From NCBI GenBank assembly GCA_947044405.1, contig CAMRHE010000012.1, forward strand, positions 12,106,001 through 12,170,000: 64,000 bases of DNA, written 5' to 3'. The position numbers were made by a program, and so were the translations under genes. Every line of letters begins with the position of its first letter. Position 1 is the first letter of the stretch. Of this stretch, positions 35,700-45,733 are shown one piece after another. The notes under the pieces were generated by a model, which searched no databases, was not told the origin of the DNA, and saw nothing but the letters and a program-made list of their open reading frames with translations. Source of the DNA: Leptodactylus fallax. Taxonomy: Eukaryota; Chordata; Amphibia; Anura; Leptodactylidae.

Positions 35700-37480
35700 T
35701 ATTTATTTATTGGCTTATTTATTTATTTATTGGCTTGCTGGGACAGCAGGGATTCTTACACTCCTCCCAGTTCCCTGGGAGACATTGCTCCTGCGGAACC
35801 CTTGCTGCAGCAGTTTGTGAGCGGCCATCTTTTGCAGTCTGGTAGGCTAACCCCCTGGGTTACCCCTAATTTCCTTGGGCTCCCTCTCTCACCCTTCGGC
35901 CCCTCTGGTTGCGTCACGTTTTTATACGTGCACCCGCTGTATCAAAAACAGTTGCCATGCGGACAGCCCGAGCCCATGTGCTCTCTCTGCCTTCCGCCTC
36001 CTGGCCCCTCTCCGGTTCTTCCATCCCCCGGATTGGGCGGCCTCCCTAACCTTGGCCATGGTGTCATTACCAGACTTAACTAGTCAGTGCTGGAAACTTG
36101 GAATGGCTGCTTTCCCAGATCGCCGCTCAGTCGGCTGCTTCTAGGGATCTCCCTGGACACCCTCATAGTTCCCGTCGCAGCTCCAGGAGCCTCAAAAGGA
36201 CCAGGAAGTCTTCCTACGGTTCACGGTCCGCCACCCCTTCCTCTGGGTACTCCCCAGATAGGAACTCAGCTCACGGCTCCACTCCGACAGGCGGATACCT
36301 CCCTCCCTCTGCTCGGTCTACTTAACGGGGACGCCTCTGACTCCGACTCGGAGCTTCAGCTAGGCTCATCTATATCTGCTGCTACGCGGGAGTCATCTAT
36401 GCGATAGAGACCCTACAGATCTCTGAGGACCCGGACTCATCCTCTCAAGTGGACTGAATGTTTGATATCATCTTGAGGGCACAGTGACTTCTCCCTGGAC
36501 CATCCTCTGTCTTCGACTAGGAAATCGGACATCCCTTCCCTTGACCTGTGTGTCTCCAAGTGGAAGGTGAGCTCGGGCAGTTCTGCCAGCCTATGCTGTG
36601 ACACATGTCTCTAGCTCTCCCTGGCTGGCAATGATGAACATCCGAGGTAAAGGAAGCAGGTTGCTCCAGGGGTGCAATCGGTTAGTGCACGGTACTTATA
36701 TATCAGTAACTAGTGAGCGCAAGCTGGCCTGTCTTGACATCTTGTCAGCGAGCCGCCCCATGTGTCCCTTCCTATCACTAAGAGCCTCCCACGGTGGATC
36801 CCATGATAGCTAGGCTCTCCAAGGCTTCTAGTCTGCCTTCAGCGGACTGTGCCTACCTCAGTGATCCCTCGGAGTGAGATCGGATCGCTTCTGTTGTATT
36901 GTTTGCATTGCAGAACTGATACATTGCATTGTCCTAAATGCTGGCTATTGTCTTGCTGCAAGAAGGTGGCTTCTCTCTCCAGGGTGGCCTTCGTAGTGGC
37001 TGGTTTCTCCCTGCGGCTCTCCTTCGCTGCCTCTTGGGTCATCAAGGCCTTCTTTTCCTGGGCCAAACAGCTTCAGTCAAATCTCCCTGATGCAGTTTCC
37101 CTCCAGCCGCTCGTCTCTGAGATCCTGAACGCTTCCCAATAACTAGAGATGCCTCCCAAATCTGCTAAGGCGGCCGCCAATGCAGTGATTATCCGCCATA
37201 CCGTTTGGATTCGTTGTGGAATACTGGGTCCGCCTCCAAGAAGGCGAACGCAGCCCTTCTCCCTTTCCAGGTCGTCCTGGGCCAAATTTTTTGTTAAGGG
37301 CGTCGAGAAGCTTATCCCTGAGGCCACGGGGGAATGGATTCTTCCTCCCTCAGAGGCGTCCTATGTGTCAACCGTTCTCCTGCTCCAGAAAGCTTCTTTC
37401 AAGTCCAGGCCTCCCTGGCGGTTCTGCACCAGGTCGTCCAGGTCTTCCTCTTCCTAGCCTCCTCGGCATGAAGTTTTTTC
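35700..37480 (+). pseudogene. DIRS gag-like region, frameshifted
   Basis: Pieces that match what I recall of frog DIRS Gag appear in shifting frames. They are a Ser/Arg-rich segment (RRSSRSLKRTRKSS, about 36160-36220), LLNGDASDSDSELQLG (about 36320-36370), AASWVIKAFFSWAKQLQSNL (about 37025-37085), and FVKGVEKLIPEATG (about 37290-37332). Gag in these elements is the nucleoprotein that packages the RNA. No single frame spans the region. The order and spacing fit one decayed gene. Confidence 0.6.
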
Positions 37481-37559
37481 CCCTCTCTCAAATGGCGGGA
37501 CGTCTGGGGCCTGGGCCTGAGAGGCGGTGTCGTCCGGCTACTCCAGTTTTCGCTGTAGT

Positions 37560-38130
37560 CTCTTTGCCTTCCCTATGTCGGACAATCCAGGCTGTCTCCA
37601 ATCTCCAGCGGCAGGGAGTCAGCGTCCCTGTTCCCGTTTCAGAGTGTATCCTGGGTTACTATTCCTACCTGTTCTCCATTCGCCTAGAAGGACGGCTTCC
37701 TCTGTCCCATCATGGACCTGAAAGGGCTCCAAAGGTTCTTCCATGCCTGCAGGCTCCGTTGTAGTCTATGCAGTCTGTGGTGGCATCCCTGGAGATGGGC
37801 GAATTCTTCGTCCATCTACTTTATTGCGCTGTGCCGTCAGCGGTTTCTTCGTTTTGCGGTGGATCCTTGACCTTTCCAGTTGTCTCTCTCCCCTTCAGGC
37901 TGGCCTCTGCCACCGGGGGTTTTGTTCCTCAGTGATGGCGTCTCTCATGGCCATCCTCTGCGTCAGAGGTGCTGCCGTGTTCCAGACTTGGACGACCTCC
38001 TGGTGAAGCCTCTCCTGGTCAGACAATCTGACCAGCTTGTGGTTCACCTTGGTTGTTCTTCGCCGGTTCTGCTGGCTCATCAATGAGGATGTCGCGTGTC
38101 CTCTAAGCACATGGAAGCCGGGACATGATC
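37560..38130 (+). pseudogene. DIRS reverse transcriptase remnant
   Basis: Segments in different frames match RT: GYYSYLF (37650), QSVVASLEMGEFFVHL (about 37770-37820), VMASLMAILCVRGAAV (about 37940-37975), and the catalytic-site neighbourhood VPDLDDLLVKP (about 37979-38010). In functional elements the motif is Y-x-D-D-type (YLDD); here the Tyr position reads Asp. The frame changes at least three times over about 500 bp, so it is dead. Confidence 0.72.
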
Positions 38131-38865
38131 CTCTGCTCGCTCCAGGGTGTGATTCTCCCTCCGGAGGCCAAGATCCTGAGTGTCCCACCTTCGGAGGTAC
38201 TCTCCTTGCTCTCTTTGAATCGGCATGGGGGTCTTGCGCACGATCGCCTCAACCTTCTAGGCTGTACCTTTCATTCACTCTGTCGTTCTCTCCTCTTGAA
38301 GATTACGGCCTGCTGGGACAAATCTCCGGACAGCCTCATCTGCTTGGTTCTCTTTCCACCTTGGTTCACTGAGAGATTCTTTAATGTATCTCCTCCCCAG
38401 GAATTTCTCAGGGGAAGTCCTTCTTCCCCTCTGTTGGTAAGTGATTCCCACTGCCACCAATTTCCCCGGCTGGGGAGTGGTCCTCGATGCTTTGATTGTT
38501 CAGGGCCTGTGTTCCAGGGCCGATTCCTCCCTCTGGTTCAACCTACTGGATCCCAGGGCTATCTTATTTGCCCTTACTCCTTGGACCTCTCTTCTCCAAG
38601 GACATCTGTCACAGTCCAGACTGACCTCTCCTCCATGGTCGCCTACTTGAACCCTCAGCGGGGCACCAGGAGCCGTGCGGCCTTACTAGAAGCCTCACAA
38701 TTTCTTCCTTGGGTGGAGCGCCTTGTTCCAGCTCTTTCGGTGGTCAACCTTTTTTCTGGCGTGGACCATTGGGTGGCAGACTTCTTGAGTCGAGAAAATA
38801 TTGCTCCGGGCGAGGGTCGCTTTATCTGCAGATATTCCATCCATTGTGCTCCCGCTGTGGCGTGA
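38125..38865 (+). pseudogene. DIRS connection and RNase H domain, long open piece
   Basis: A 246-codon open frame. The first half includes VILPPEAKILSVPPSEVLSL, the thumb/connection region after RT. The second half has the RNase H part: VTVQTDLSSMVAYLNPQRGT, then SRAALLEASQFLPWVERLVP and VDHWVADFLSRENIAPGE. The VADFLSR...PGE ending is a strong DIRS/Ty3-type RNase H signature. The third acidic position and downstream W are altered. Sequence after 38865 (CGVTNVNLF; HKVPG; APDWP; WYVDLMFLLADAP) continues the conserved inter-domain region in other frames. Confidence 0.78.
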
Positions 38866-38999
38866 CAAACGTCAACCTTTTTAGCCTCCGCCGGAACCAC
38901 AAGGTCCCTGGCTAAATTGCCAGGCCTCTGGATCCTCGAACCATCACCGCTGGCGCTCTTGTAAGTTCGGTTTTTCACTTCCTCTTCTCCCTTGGGTCC

Positions 39000-40110
39000 T
39001 CCAGAATCTCAAGACCAAGTGGGTTCAAGCTATCCTGGTGGCACCAGATTGGCCCTGCCGGGTTTGGTATGTGGATCTCATGTTCCTGTTGGCGGATGCT
39101 CCTGGCCTCTTCCTCTGATGGTCGACCTTCTGTCTCAGGGACTGCTGTTCCACCCCACCTTGACTCAGCTGCGTTCACGGCGTGGCTGTTGAATCCGAGG
39201 TTTGAGGCGTCGTGGTTTTTTTCGGAGTTTGTTGTTCTAACATACTCAAGGTCCGGAAATTCCAGATAGCTTAGATCTGCCATCAAACGTGGAAGGCTTA
39301 CGTCCACCATTGGAAGAGTAACGATTCTCATCGGATCTTCTCCAGTCTGGCCTGGATCAAGGTCTTAGTCTTCTTTCTTTTTAAAAGACTTTCCTACAGG
39401 AGTGCCACTCTGTGCTCCTTTGGAACCCTTGGATCCGTGGGATCTTAACCTCGTCTTTAAGGTGCTTCAGGTTCTCCCCTTCGAGCCTATGATATCCCTT
39501 TTTTTGCCTTCTGTCCTGGTAGAATGAGTTTCTGGTGGCCATTACCTCCATCCGCAGGGGTCCCGAATTGGCTGCCCCTTTTTTTCGGCAGCCTCCCTTT
39601 CTGGTCCTCCACAAGGATAAGGTTTTCCTCTGTCTGCCACAGTCTTTTTTTCTTTTTTCCTGCTTCCACTTCGAGGACTTGGTCTTGCCCTCTTTCTGCT
39701 CGATCCCCAGGCGTCCATGTGAGTGCTTGCTCTTCCCTGCCCGGTTGTTGCCCGGGCAATTTGGGTGTATACTGTCCCTCACGGATCCTTTCTCTTGTTT
39801 GGACGTTTTGCTCATTCTCCCTGAGTACCCTTGCCAGGGCCTGCCTGCTTCCAGAGCTCCCATCTTCCGATGGCTTTGGTCTGAGATTAGGGAGACCTAT
39901 CGGTTTAAGAGTAAGGCTCTGCCTTCCTGTGTGACGGCTCTCTCCTCTAGAGCTGTTGGAGTTCCCGGGGCCTCCGGCATCAGGCTTATGCTTGTCAGGT
40001 CTGTAAGTATCCCACTGGGCCTCCATCCTCTTTCTCTAAGTTTCACCAGATCCATTCTGTGGCCTCTGCTGATGCCAATTTGGGTTGTAAGTTTCTGGAA
40101 GCGGTTGAGT
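39000..40110 (+). pseudogene. DIRS tyrosine recombinase remnant
   Basis: The frame opening at 39535 gives MAITSIRRGPELAAPFFRQP, then FHFEDLVLPSF and WSEIRETYRFKSKALPSCVT ALSSRAVGVPGASG. As I recall the family, the box I Arg is in TSIRR, and box II should read H-x-x-R (AHSTR); here it is ALSSR, so the catalytic His is replaced by Leu while the Arg remains. The C-terminal part (VEYYRFA, about 40105) is in another frame. Upstream N-terminal arm pieces (TWKAYVHW-like; TFLQECHSVLLWNPW) are also frame-shifted. It would have carried out integration of the circular DNA form. Confidence 0.75.
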
Positions 40111-40165
40111 ATTACAGGTTTGCATAGCTGTGTTATTCCCACCCTCTGGGACTGCTTTAGGACAT

Positions 40166-40264
40166 CCCATGGTGCTGTGTCCCCCAGTGAAGTAGACGAG
40201 AAAGTGGGATTTTTGTGTACTCACCGTAAAATCCTTTTCTCGTTGTATTCACTGGGGGACACAG
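40166..40264 (+). repeat. DIRS internal complementary region
   Basis: 40166-40203 (ending agtgaagtagacgagaaa) is the exact complement of the first ~38 bases of the element and carries the left-end variant. 40204-40264 (gtgggatttttgtgtactca ... tgtattcactgggggacaca) is the exact complement of the last ~61 bases and carries the right-end variant. The junction thus reproduces the complement of a circle junction between the two ends. Confidence 0.93.
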
Positions 40265-40392
40265 ATCCCTCCCTTTGTTTTTTTTTTCAGTGTTCCTGCC
40301 CGAACTGTGTTGGTTCCTTTTTGGGTTCAGGCATTGTTGGTGGTTGTTGGTTCCATGTTCCTTTGTGTCTCTCTCTCCTACTGCTACGGTAC

Positions 40393-40565
40393 AAACTGAT
40401 TCATGCACAGTGTCTGTGGCAGGGTATAGCCTGGAGGCGGAGCCAACAGCTTTTGCTTTTTCCTAGTGTCTTGTCTCCTAGTGACCAGGTCTATACCCAT
40501 GGTGCTGTGTCCCCCAGTGAATACAACGAGAAAAGGATTTTACGGTGAGTACACAAAAATCCCAC
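40393..40565 (+). repeat. DIRS right inverted terminal repeat
   Basis: Starts aaactgattcatgcacagtg and mirrors the left repeat up to about 40535. It then extends some 30 bp further (ggattttacggtgagtacac aaaaatcccac) than the left repeat. A longer right repeat is usual for DIRS-1-type elements. Confidence 0.92.
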
Positions 40566-41844
40566 TTTTTTATTCTGATTTTAGTTCAAGTTCAATTGCA
40601 TTTAGCAAATAATTTCTCTTTCTTATTTCATTATTTGTAAATGCTTTTCAACTTCCACATTTATTATCCATTTTTCTTTGGACAGGTTTCTGTTTTCTGG
40701 CTTACAGTTCGTATAATAATATAATACCTACATTTCTAGTCACTTCCCTACCATTTTTAATATGCCCACAAAATGTCCATTTGTGCCTTTCATATCTCAC
40801 TTTTCTACTCCATAGTCAATTTATTGGTAATGTTTTTGGAAATATATATTACCTAGTATAAGTAAAGAAAATAAGGAACGTAGTGCACAACTTGTTACTT
40901 TAAATTCTAGAGGAAGTTTCTTTGTTGTCCTTTGTCATATTTGGCAATATCAACCCTAAGTAAGAGAAGAATCCAGATCTCATTATTACTGCCAGTTTAT
41001 TCCCAATTTTTGCATTACAAGTCCATTGATATTTTATATCCTTTGATATACCTTGACTAGTATTTTTTTTTTTTGTTAGATAAAGTATTTTATGTGGTTC
41101 ATTTGGTTTCAGTAGCCAGAGGATCAGAAAGGAGAGGTGATATTTGATACTCTCTAAAAATCTTTGCAAGCTTGAAACCGGAAAATCAGCTAATCAACCA
41201 GTTCTGCTAACTGAAAACCAGCTCAGTTAAGAAAAATAATCAGATGTTACTCTGAATCCTATAGCATATGTCTGCTCTCCTGCAGAAAAATAGTGCTTTG
41301 TGAACTGATCATGCTATGACATCTGCAAATGTTTTGAAAGTAAGATGCTTTGGTTACACTTGATCCATGTCTGGTCATTTTTTTTTTTTTATTTGTAAAG
41401 CTTTTAAGCACCATTTGACAAAGTGAAATATAATCACTAACACCAATGGGATTGTAGTTAAAAGAGGACAATGGCCACCGGAAACTGTGAGACATTACAC
41501 ATTCCTGGTCATCCTAGTGACACTTTACTAACGCTGTCTTTTCCACCTCACGTTATCCATTTGTTTTGATTTTGTTGTGCATGGAATATAGATTGTTTTC
41601 TGAAATATATGATGGAAGTGTGAGGAATGATCAAGTTGTGTATGTTTTTTATTTTAGGCAATAGCATTTTAATTTTTAGTTTACTTAGCCACCAGATTTC
41701 AAGTTATACATTATCTTCCATTTAGTTAGTTTGAAATGTTTGTGTGAATTGTGAAATTAACTAGAAAATTCTTACTACTTGGTAATAGTCTAAGTAAATG
41801 TTTATTATTAGATAGATAAACAGACATATAAATAGATAATTGCT

Positions 41845-41874
41845 ATAGATAGATAGATAGATAGATAGATAGAT
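41845..41874 (+). repeat. GATA microsatellite
   Basis: About seven uninterrupted copies of the tetranucleotide gata/agat. A second, imperfect GATA/GACA cluster lies at about 42169-42195. Confidence 0.9.
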
Positions 41875-42678
41875 GTCAAAAAGTATGCAGAACTCCAGAT
41901 TTATTCCAGTGGATTTATTCCAACCACTTTGTGCCAGGTCCTAGAGGCTAGCACCCACTCCTGGAGAGGGATGTCACATGGTACTGCTTTGAATCTCTTT
42001 TGATAGATAGATGCTTGCTGTAGTCCAAAGAACTGACTGGGAAGTGGAACGACCTCATGTACTTTGCATTGACTGGTGTAGTATGCCTATTGATGCATTT
42101 ATCATTGATTGGCACTCGTCCTGCCCAAAGATACAGCCGTGTAAGAGTAGTCTTACAGATAGACAGAGGTGGATAGATAGACAGATAGATAGAGTAGATA
42201 ATATATTCATTCCTCAGTTTTGAACATAAAAGATTTAATTTTACATCTTTACACAATAAATTCATTTATTGTGCATGTCATGTATCACTCATGATAAAAA
42301 ATGTGTTTGACAAGGATTCACAAGATGTATTGTAATTGTCAAACCAATTTATGTGTAAAAAACACACAGTAAGTTCTATTCACTTTCTTATCCAGTTACA
42401 TAAACAGAGAATTTTGGGAAAAAGTAAAATAAACCATCTTGTTATGTCAGTAAGAGTCCTAAAGTGGCCAGTTTAAGTAAACAGGTGGATTTCTATAACA
42501 CATATACTCGTCTGTGATCTATCACTCATTTCCTTTGTGTATGTGGCCTAAAACGGTCTGAATTCTGACCTCTGTATTTATGGTGTAACTATCATATAGA
42601 GAAAAAGAGATAACTTAGTTTGAAGAAAAAGGTAAGATGAGAACGTTTACTCATGCAACAAAGCAATATAATATTTAA

Positions 42679-43125
42679 AGGGGTTGGCCACCTTCAGACC
42701 AATATTGAGAGACCGGTGTTATTGTTTGTATAATAAAAAGTTGTACAATTTTCCAATATATATTTTTTGTATCGATTCCTCACAGTTTTCTAGATCTCTG
42801 CTTGCTGTCATTCATTCTGCTCATTACCAGTGGATAAAAATCAGTCCATGGTCATGTGATGAGCACACAGGTGCACAGATGTCTGATTACTGAGCTGTGA
42901 CTGTAACCAGCAGTGCACCTGTGTGCTCATCACATGACCATGGAGTATAGATTACATGACCATGGACTGATTTTTATCCACTGGGAGTAAGGAGAATGAC
43001 AGCAAGCAGAGATCCAGAAAACCATAAGGAATCAATACAGAAAATATATTAGAAAATTGTACAACTTTTTATTATACAAACAATAACATTGGTCTCTCAA
43101 TATTGGTCTGAAAGTGGCCAATCCT
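42679..43125. mobile_element. Foldback MITE A, copy 2
   Basis: Preceded by TTAA at 42675-42678. Ends ggggttggccaccttcagac and gtctgaaagtggccaatcc are inverted. The inner arms match copy 1 (5555-6045) closely, for example ggataaaaatcagtccatgg and catgaccatggactgatttt. The right target has decayed. No ORF of substance. Confidence 0.82.
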
Positions 43126-43289
43126 TGTCCATTGTGCCCACACAGCAATACAACATATGCTGCAGCAAAGTAAAACATAGTTAAAAGTAATGTGAGAGCC
43201 TTCATTATTTCATGCTGTCTGTGCTGACCCTTTAACTTTCATGGGGAAACTACAGATCAAATGAATGGTGAGCATAATACACGTTTCAG

Positions 43290-43555
43290 GCCGCAGCAAA
43301 AAACTCAGTGTTTTACAGTACCTGCAAAGTGAATGAAGAGGAAAAATATCTGCAGTGGACATGCTGCAATTTCAAAAACGATATCATTTTTGCAAATCGC
43401 AGCATGTCAATGGCGTTTTCTGTATAGGTATAATAGAAGCAGAAAGTCTGCCGAGGAAAACTGGACTTTCTGTGATAAACGCTATGGGAAAAAAACGCAA
43501 TATGTTTCTGATGTGATGTGTTTTTGGCTGCGGCTCGCTACGTGGGGCCTTAGCC
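43290..43555. mobile_element. Degenerate GGC...GGCC-type MITE
   Basis: The right end ggctcgctacgtggggccttagcc is the family end seen at 4421 and 49898 (quoted here as a 24-base site: key parts tacgtgggg and ccttagcc). The interior has tgcagtggacatgctgcaat and tagaagcagaaagtctgccg as in 59149-59422. The left end is poorly preserved. Confidence 0.5.
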
Positions 43556-43867
43556 ACAAGGAGTTTTCTGGGCAGCTGTTATTGTTGGCCTATCCTTATC
43601 CTTAGGATGCTATATAGAGAACAGAGCAAGAAACAGGCTGCTATGTTCTCCATGTAGTGACTGTTCTGAGTTACTGCAGCTCAGCTCATATACAAGTGAA
43701 CGCACCACATCGCACCTGAGATGTACCACACTGAGCCATGGTTATGCCAGTGTCTAATCATAACCACAATAGTAAATTCAGAGCCATAGTCTTCAGTGTA
43801 TTGTGTCTTAGAATAATCCATATAGTGAGTGTTACACAAACATTCAATCCAAATATACAATGTATTC

Positions 43868-44340
43868 GAAACAACTTAAAGCCTTTCACTTTTTTTTCAC
43901 ATTTTGTGATGTTGTGACCTTTTGCTAAAAAAAAAAAAAAAAAAAAAAAAAGCAATCACGTTTTCCCCATCATTCTGCACTCAATACCCCATACTGACAA
44001 AGTGAAAAGAGAATGCTATTAATCTTATTTATTGAAAAGTAAAAACTAAAATCTTGCATTGTTATAAGTATTCAGACCCTTTACTCAGTACTTAATTGAA
44101 ACAGCTTTGGCATCGATTACAACCTCCAGTCTTCTTTGGTATGGTGACATAAGGTTTGCACCCTTTGATTTGGCGATTTTCTACCATTCATCTCTGCAGA
44201 TCTTAAGCTCTGTTAAGTTGGATGGGGACCATCAGTGGACAGCCATTTTCAGCCACTCCTGTGTTGTCTTGACTATGCGCTTTAGCACTTTAGCATAATT
44301 GTCTTGTTGGAAGTTGAACCTTCAGCCCAGTATGTCCCAG
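43868..44340 (-). mobile_element. Tc1-like transposon remnant with A25 run
   Basis: Antisense translation gives RFNFQQDN at about 44315, then EWLKMAVH, WSPSNLTELK and YQRRLEVVIDAKA with stops between. These are the C-terminal third of a Tc1 transposase. It is followed by an end-like sequence (aagtattcagaccctttact; cacattttgtgatgttgtga). The Glu-bearing SPDLNPIE segment is missing, so there is an internal deletion. A 25-base A run sits at 43927-43951. Confidence 0.72.
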
Positions 44341-44603
44341 CCACTGAAAAATCCCCCCACAGCAGACTTTCTGAATACATTGTAGATACTAAACAGTACT
44401 GCAACATAACTGATCCAATTTAATAGTGTTATACTGTATACAAATGTGGCCATCCTTATGTTATTTCGAATTTGGTTAAAGACTGTGATTTTTCATTAAA
44501 CCGATTCAATAAAATATGTAACATGCACACAAATCCTTTGATAGGTTGCAATACACAACATAACCACTGGGTGACTGCACATAAGCACATGCAGTATAGT
44601 TTA

Positions 44604-44825
44604 GGCTAGGTTCACACCTGCGCCTGATCTACGTTCAGGGTTCAGCAGAACTTTTCTCTCTGCATTTTTCGGGCAGAAACCCGGTGGACCCCATTATAGT
44701 CTATGGTATGGTCTAGTCTATGGTTTCCGCAGGTAACCGCTTTTTAATCAGGTTAGCTTTCCGTTTTTCCAGGTCTCCAAGCAGACCTGAAGAACGGAAA
44801 GCTGAACGCTAGTGTGAACCTAGCA
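44604..44825. mobile_element. Harbinger-like MITE, TTA-flanked, near exon f
   Basis: Ends ggctaggttcacacctgcgc and aacgctagtgtgaacctagca are inverted (outer 10-20 bases) and flanked by TTA at 44601-44603 and 44826-44828. It is 222 bp and ends 302 bp before exon f. Confidence 0.8.
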
Positions 44826-45127
44826 TTACACATCTTTTGTCAGAATAGTGCAAAATAATGTTGGTTTGTAAAGCTACACAGCTTATGAAGCACATAAATG
44901 GACTTGTTCAACCAAGAAGAAAGGTTCCCATTGACAGAACATTGGAGGTAGATTACAGGCAATAGTCTCGTCAAAATCAGCCTCCTCTCTGTATGAACAT
45001 TGCTTACCCAAAAGTCGTGATATATGTACGTTATCTTATTAGTCATATAGGGCAGCTTCGCTGTTTTCAAGCTATTTTATTATACTTTTCCTCTTACTTG
45101 CTTACGTGCTGTATTTTTTTATTCCAG

Positions 45128-45207
45128 GAAATTCTAAGAAAAGGTTGATGTGCACAGTCTGTAACAAAAAATGTTCATCTTCAGTTAACCTTCAAGAACA
45201 TCGAAAG
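45128..45207 (+). CDS. prdm5: PRDM5 exon f: finger 5
   Basis: An 80-base exon, missed by length-based ORF detection, between acceptor ttattccag (ends 45127) and a consensus donor gtaagt at 45208. In the phase set by exon e it reads [20 protein letters not shown] then NLQEHRK. This is finger 5 (C-x2-C-x12-H); its second His comes from the start of exon g. The core CNKKCSSS is the same as I remember from mammalian PRDM5. It exits in phase 0. It lies 303 bases downstream of a TTA-flanked MITE (44604-44825) and about 530 bases upstream of a Tc1 element. Confidence 0.92.
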
Positions 45208-45733
45208 GTAAGTAAGTTTGTACTTAGTAGATAGCAAATATAAAGGAACTTGGAATAATTAAGGTCAGAACATTTTTTTTAAAGTTCATAGTTTGCTTTA
45301 ACATACCGGTCACTTCAATGAAACTGAGGTCATATACTTCATATGATTTCGTAATAAATGTCACAGAAATTCATAAACACAGAAAATATATTTTTAGAGA
45401 GCTTGTATGAAGTTAGAAGAGCACAGTTGCCCTTTTACAAACAGCGCAACTTTTTTCCCTAGGCTCTGTCAGGTATTTCGGCTCAGCTCCATTTACCTTT
45501 TTCCACTTAAAAATATACAACAATAGACTTGGCAGGAAAAATGAAAACCCTGTTTAGCAGGTCAGCAATGCCGTTTTACCGCAGAAGGGGAGTGCTGGGT
45601 GCTGTTAGGTTGAGACTGTAACACTAGGCACTGTACAGCTAATAGCCTATTGTTCCTGCCAAAGGATGCTGGACAAGCAATGGATTTACATACAGTAATA
45701 GTATTAATAAACTACCTAGGTTTACTAGGGTTA

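Larger units (their letters stand above)
34670..40568 (+). mobile_element. DIRS-type tyrosine-recombinase retrotransposon, decayed
   Basis: The 5.9-kb element has inverted terminal repeats (34670-34810 and 40393-40565) and, just inside the right one, an internal complementary region (40166-40264). The internal region joins the complement of the left end to the complement of the right end. This layout is diagnostic of DIRS elements, which replicate through a circular intermediate and integrate by a tyrosine recombinase without target duplication. TTT occurs at both junctions. Between the repeats lie gag-like, reverse transcriptase, RNase H and recombinase remnants in the expected order, all broken by frameshifts. 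It is in the same orientation as PRDM5, inside the e-f intron. Confidence 0.9.
31141..45127. other. Intron between exons e and f (14.0 kb)
   Basis: This carries the DIRS element and several MITEs. 31340-31900 is a pyrimidine-rich block (ttgctctcctgtttactcgt; gaccctggcttggactctgg) that looks like repeat DNA, perhaps an LTR, but I cannot place it. 31900-33120, 33990-34660 and 40570-42670 are otherwise ordinary intron with GATA microsatellites at 41845-41874 and 42169-42195. Confidence 0.6.

Noticed and set aside
39381..40026. Two long antisense open frames (160 and 179 codons) in the DIRS element
   Set aside because: They are the mirror of the recombinase remnant on the + strand and have composition-driven Lys/Glu/Gly-rich translations without a domain.
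39535..40548. 337-codon frame as one complete recombinase
   Set aside because: Its last ~130 codons run through the internal complementary region and the right terminal repeat, and its front lacks the N-terminal arm, so the open frame is partly fortuitous.
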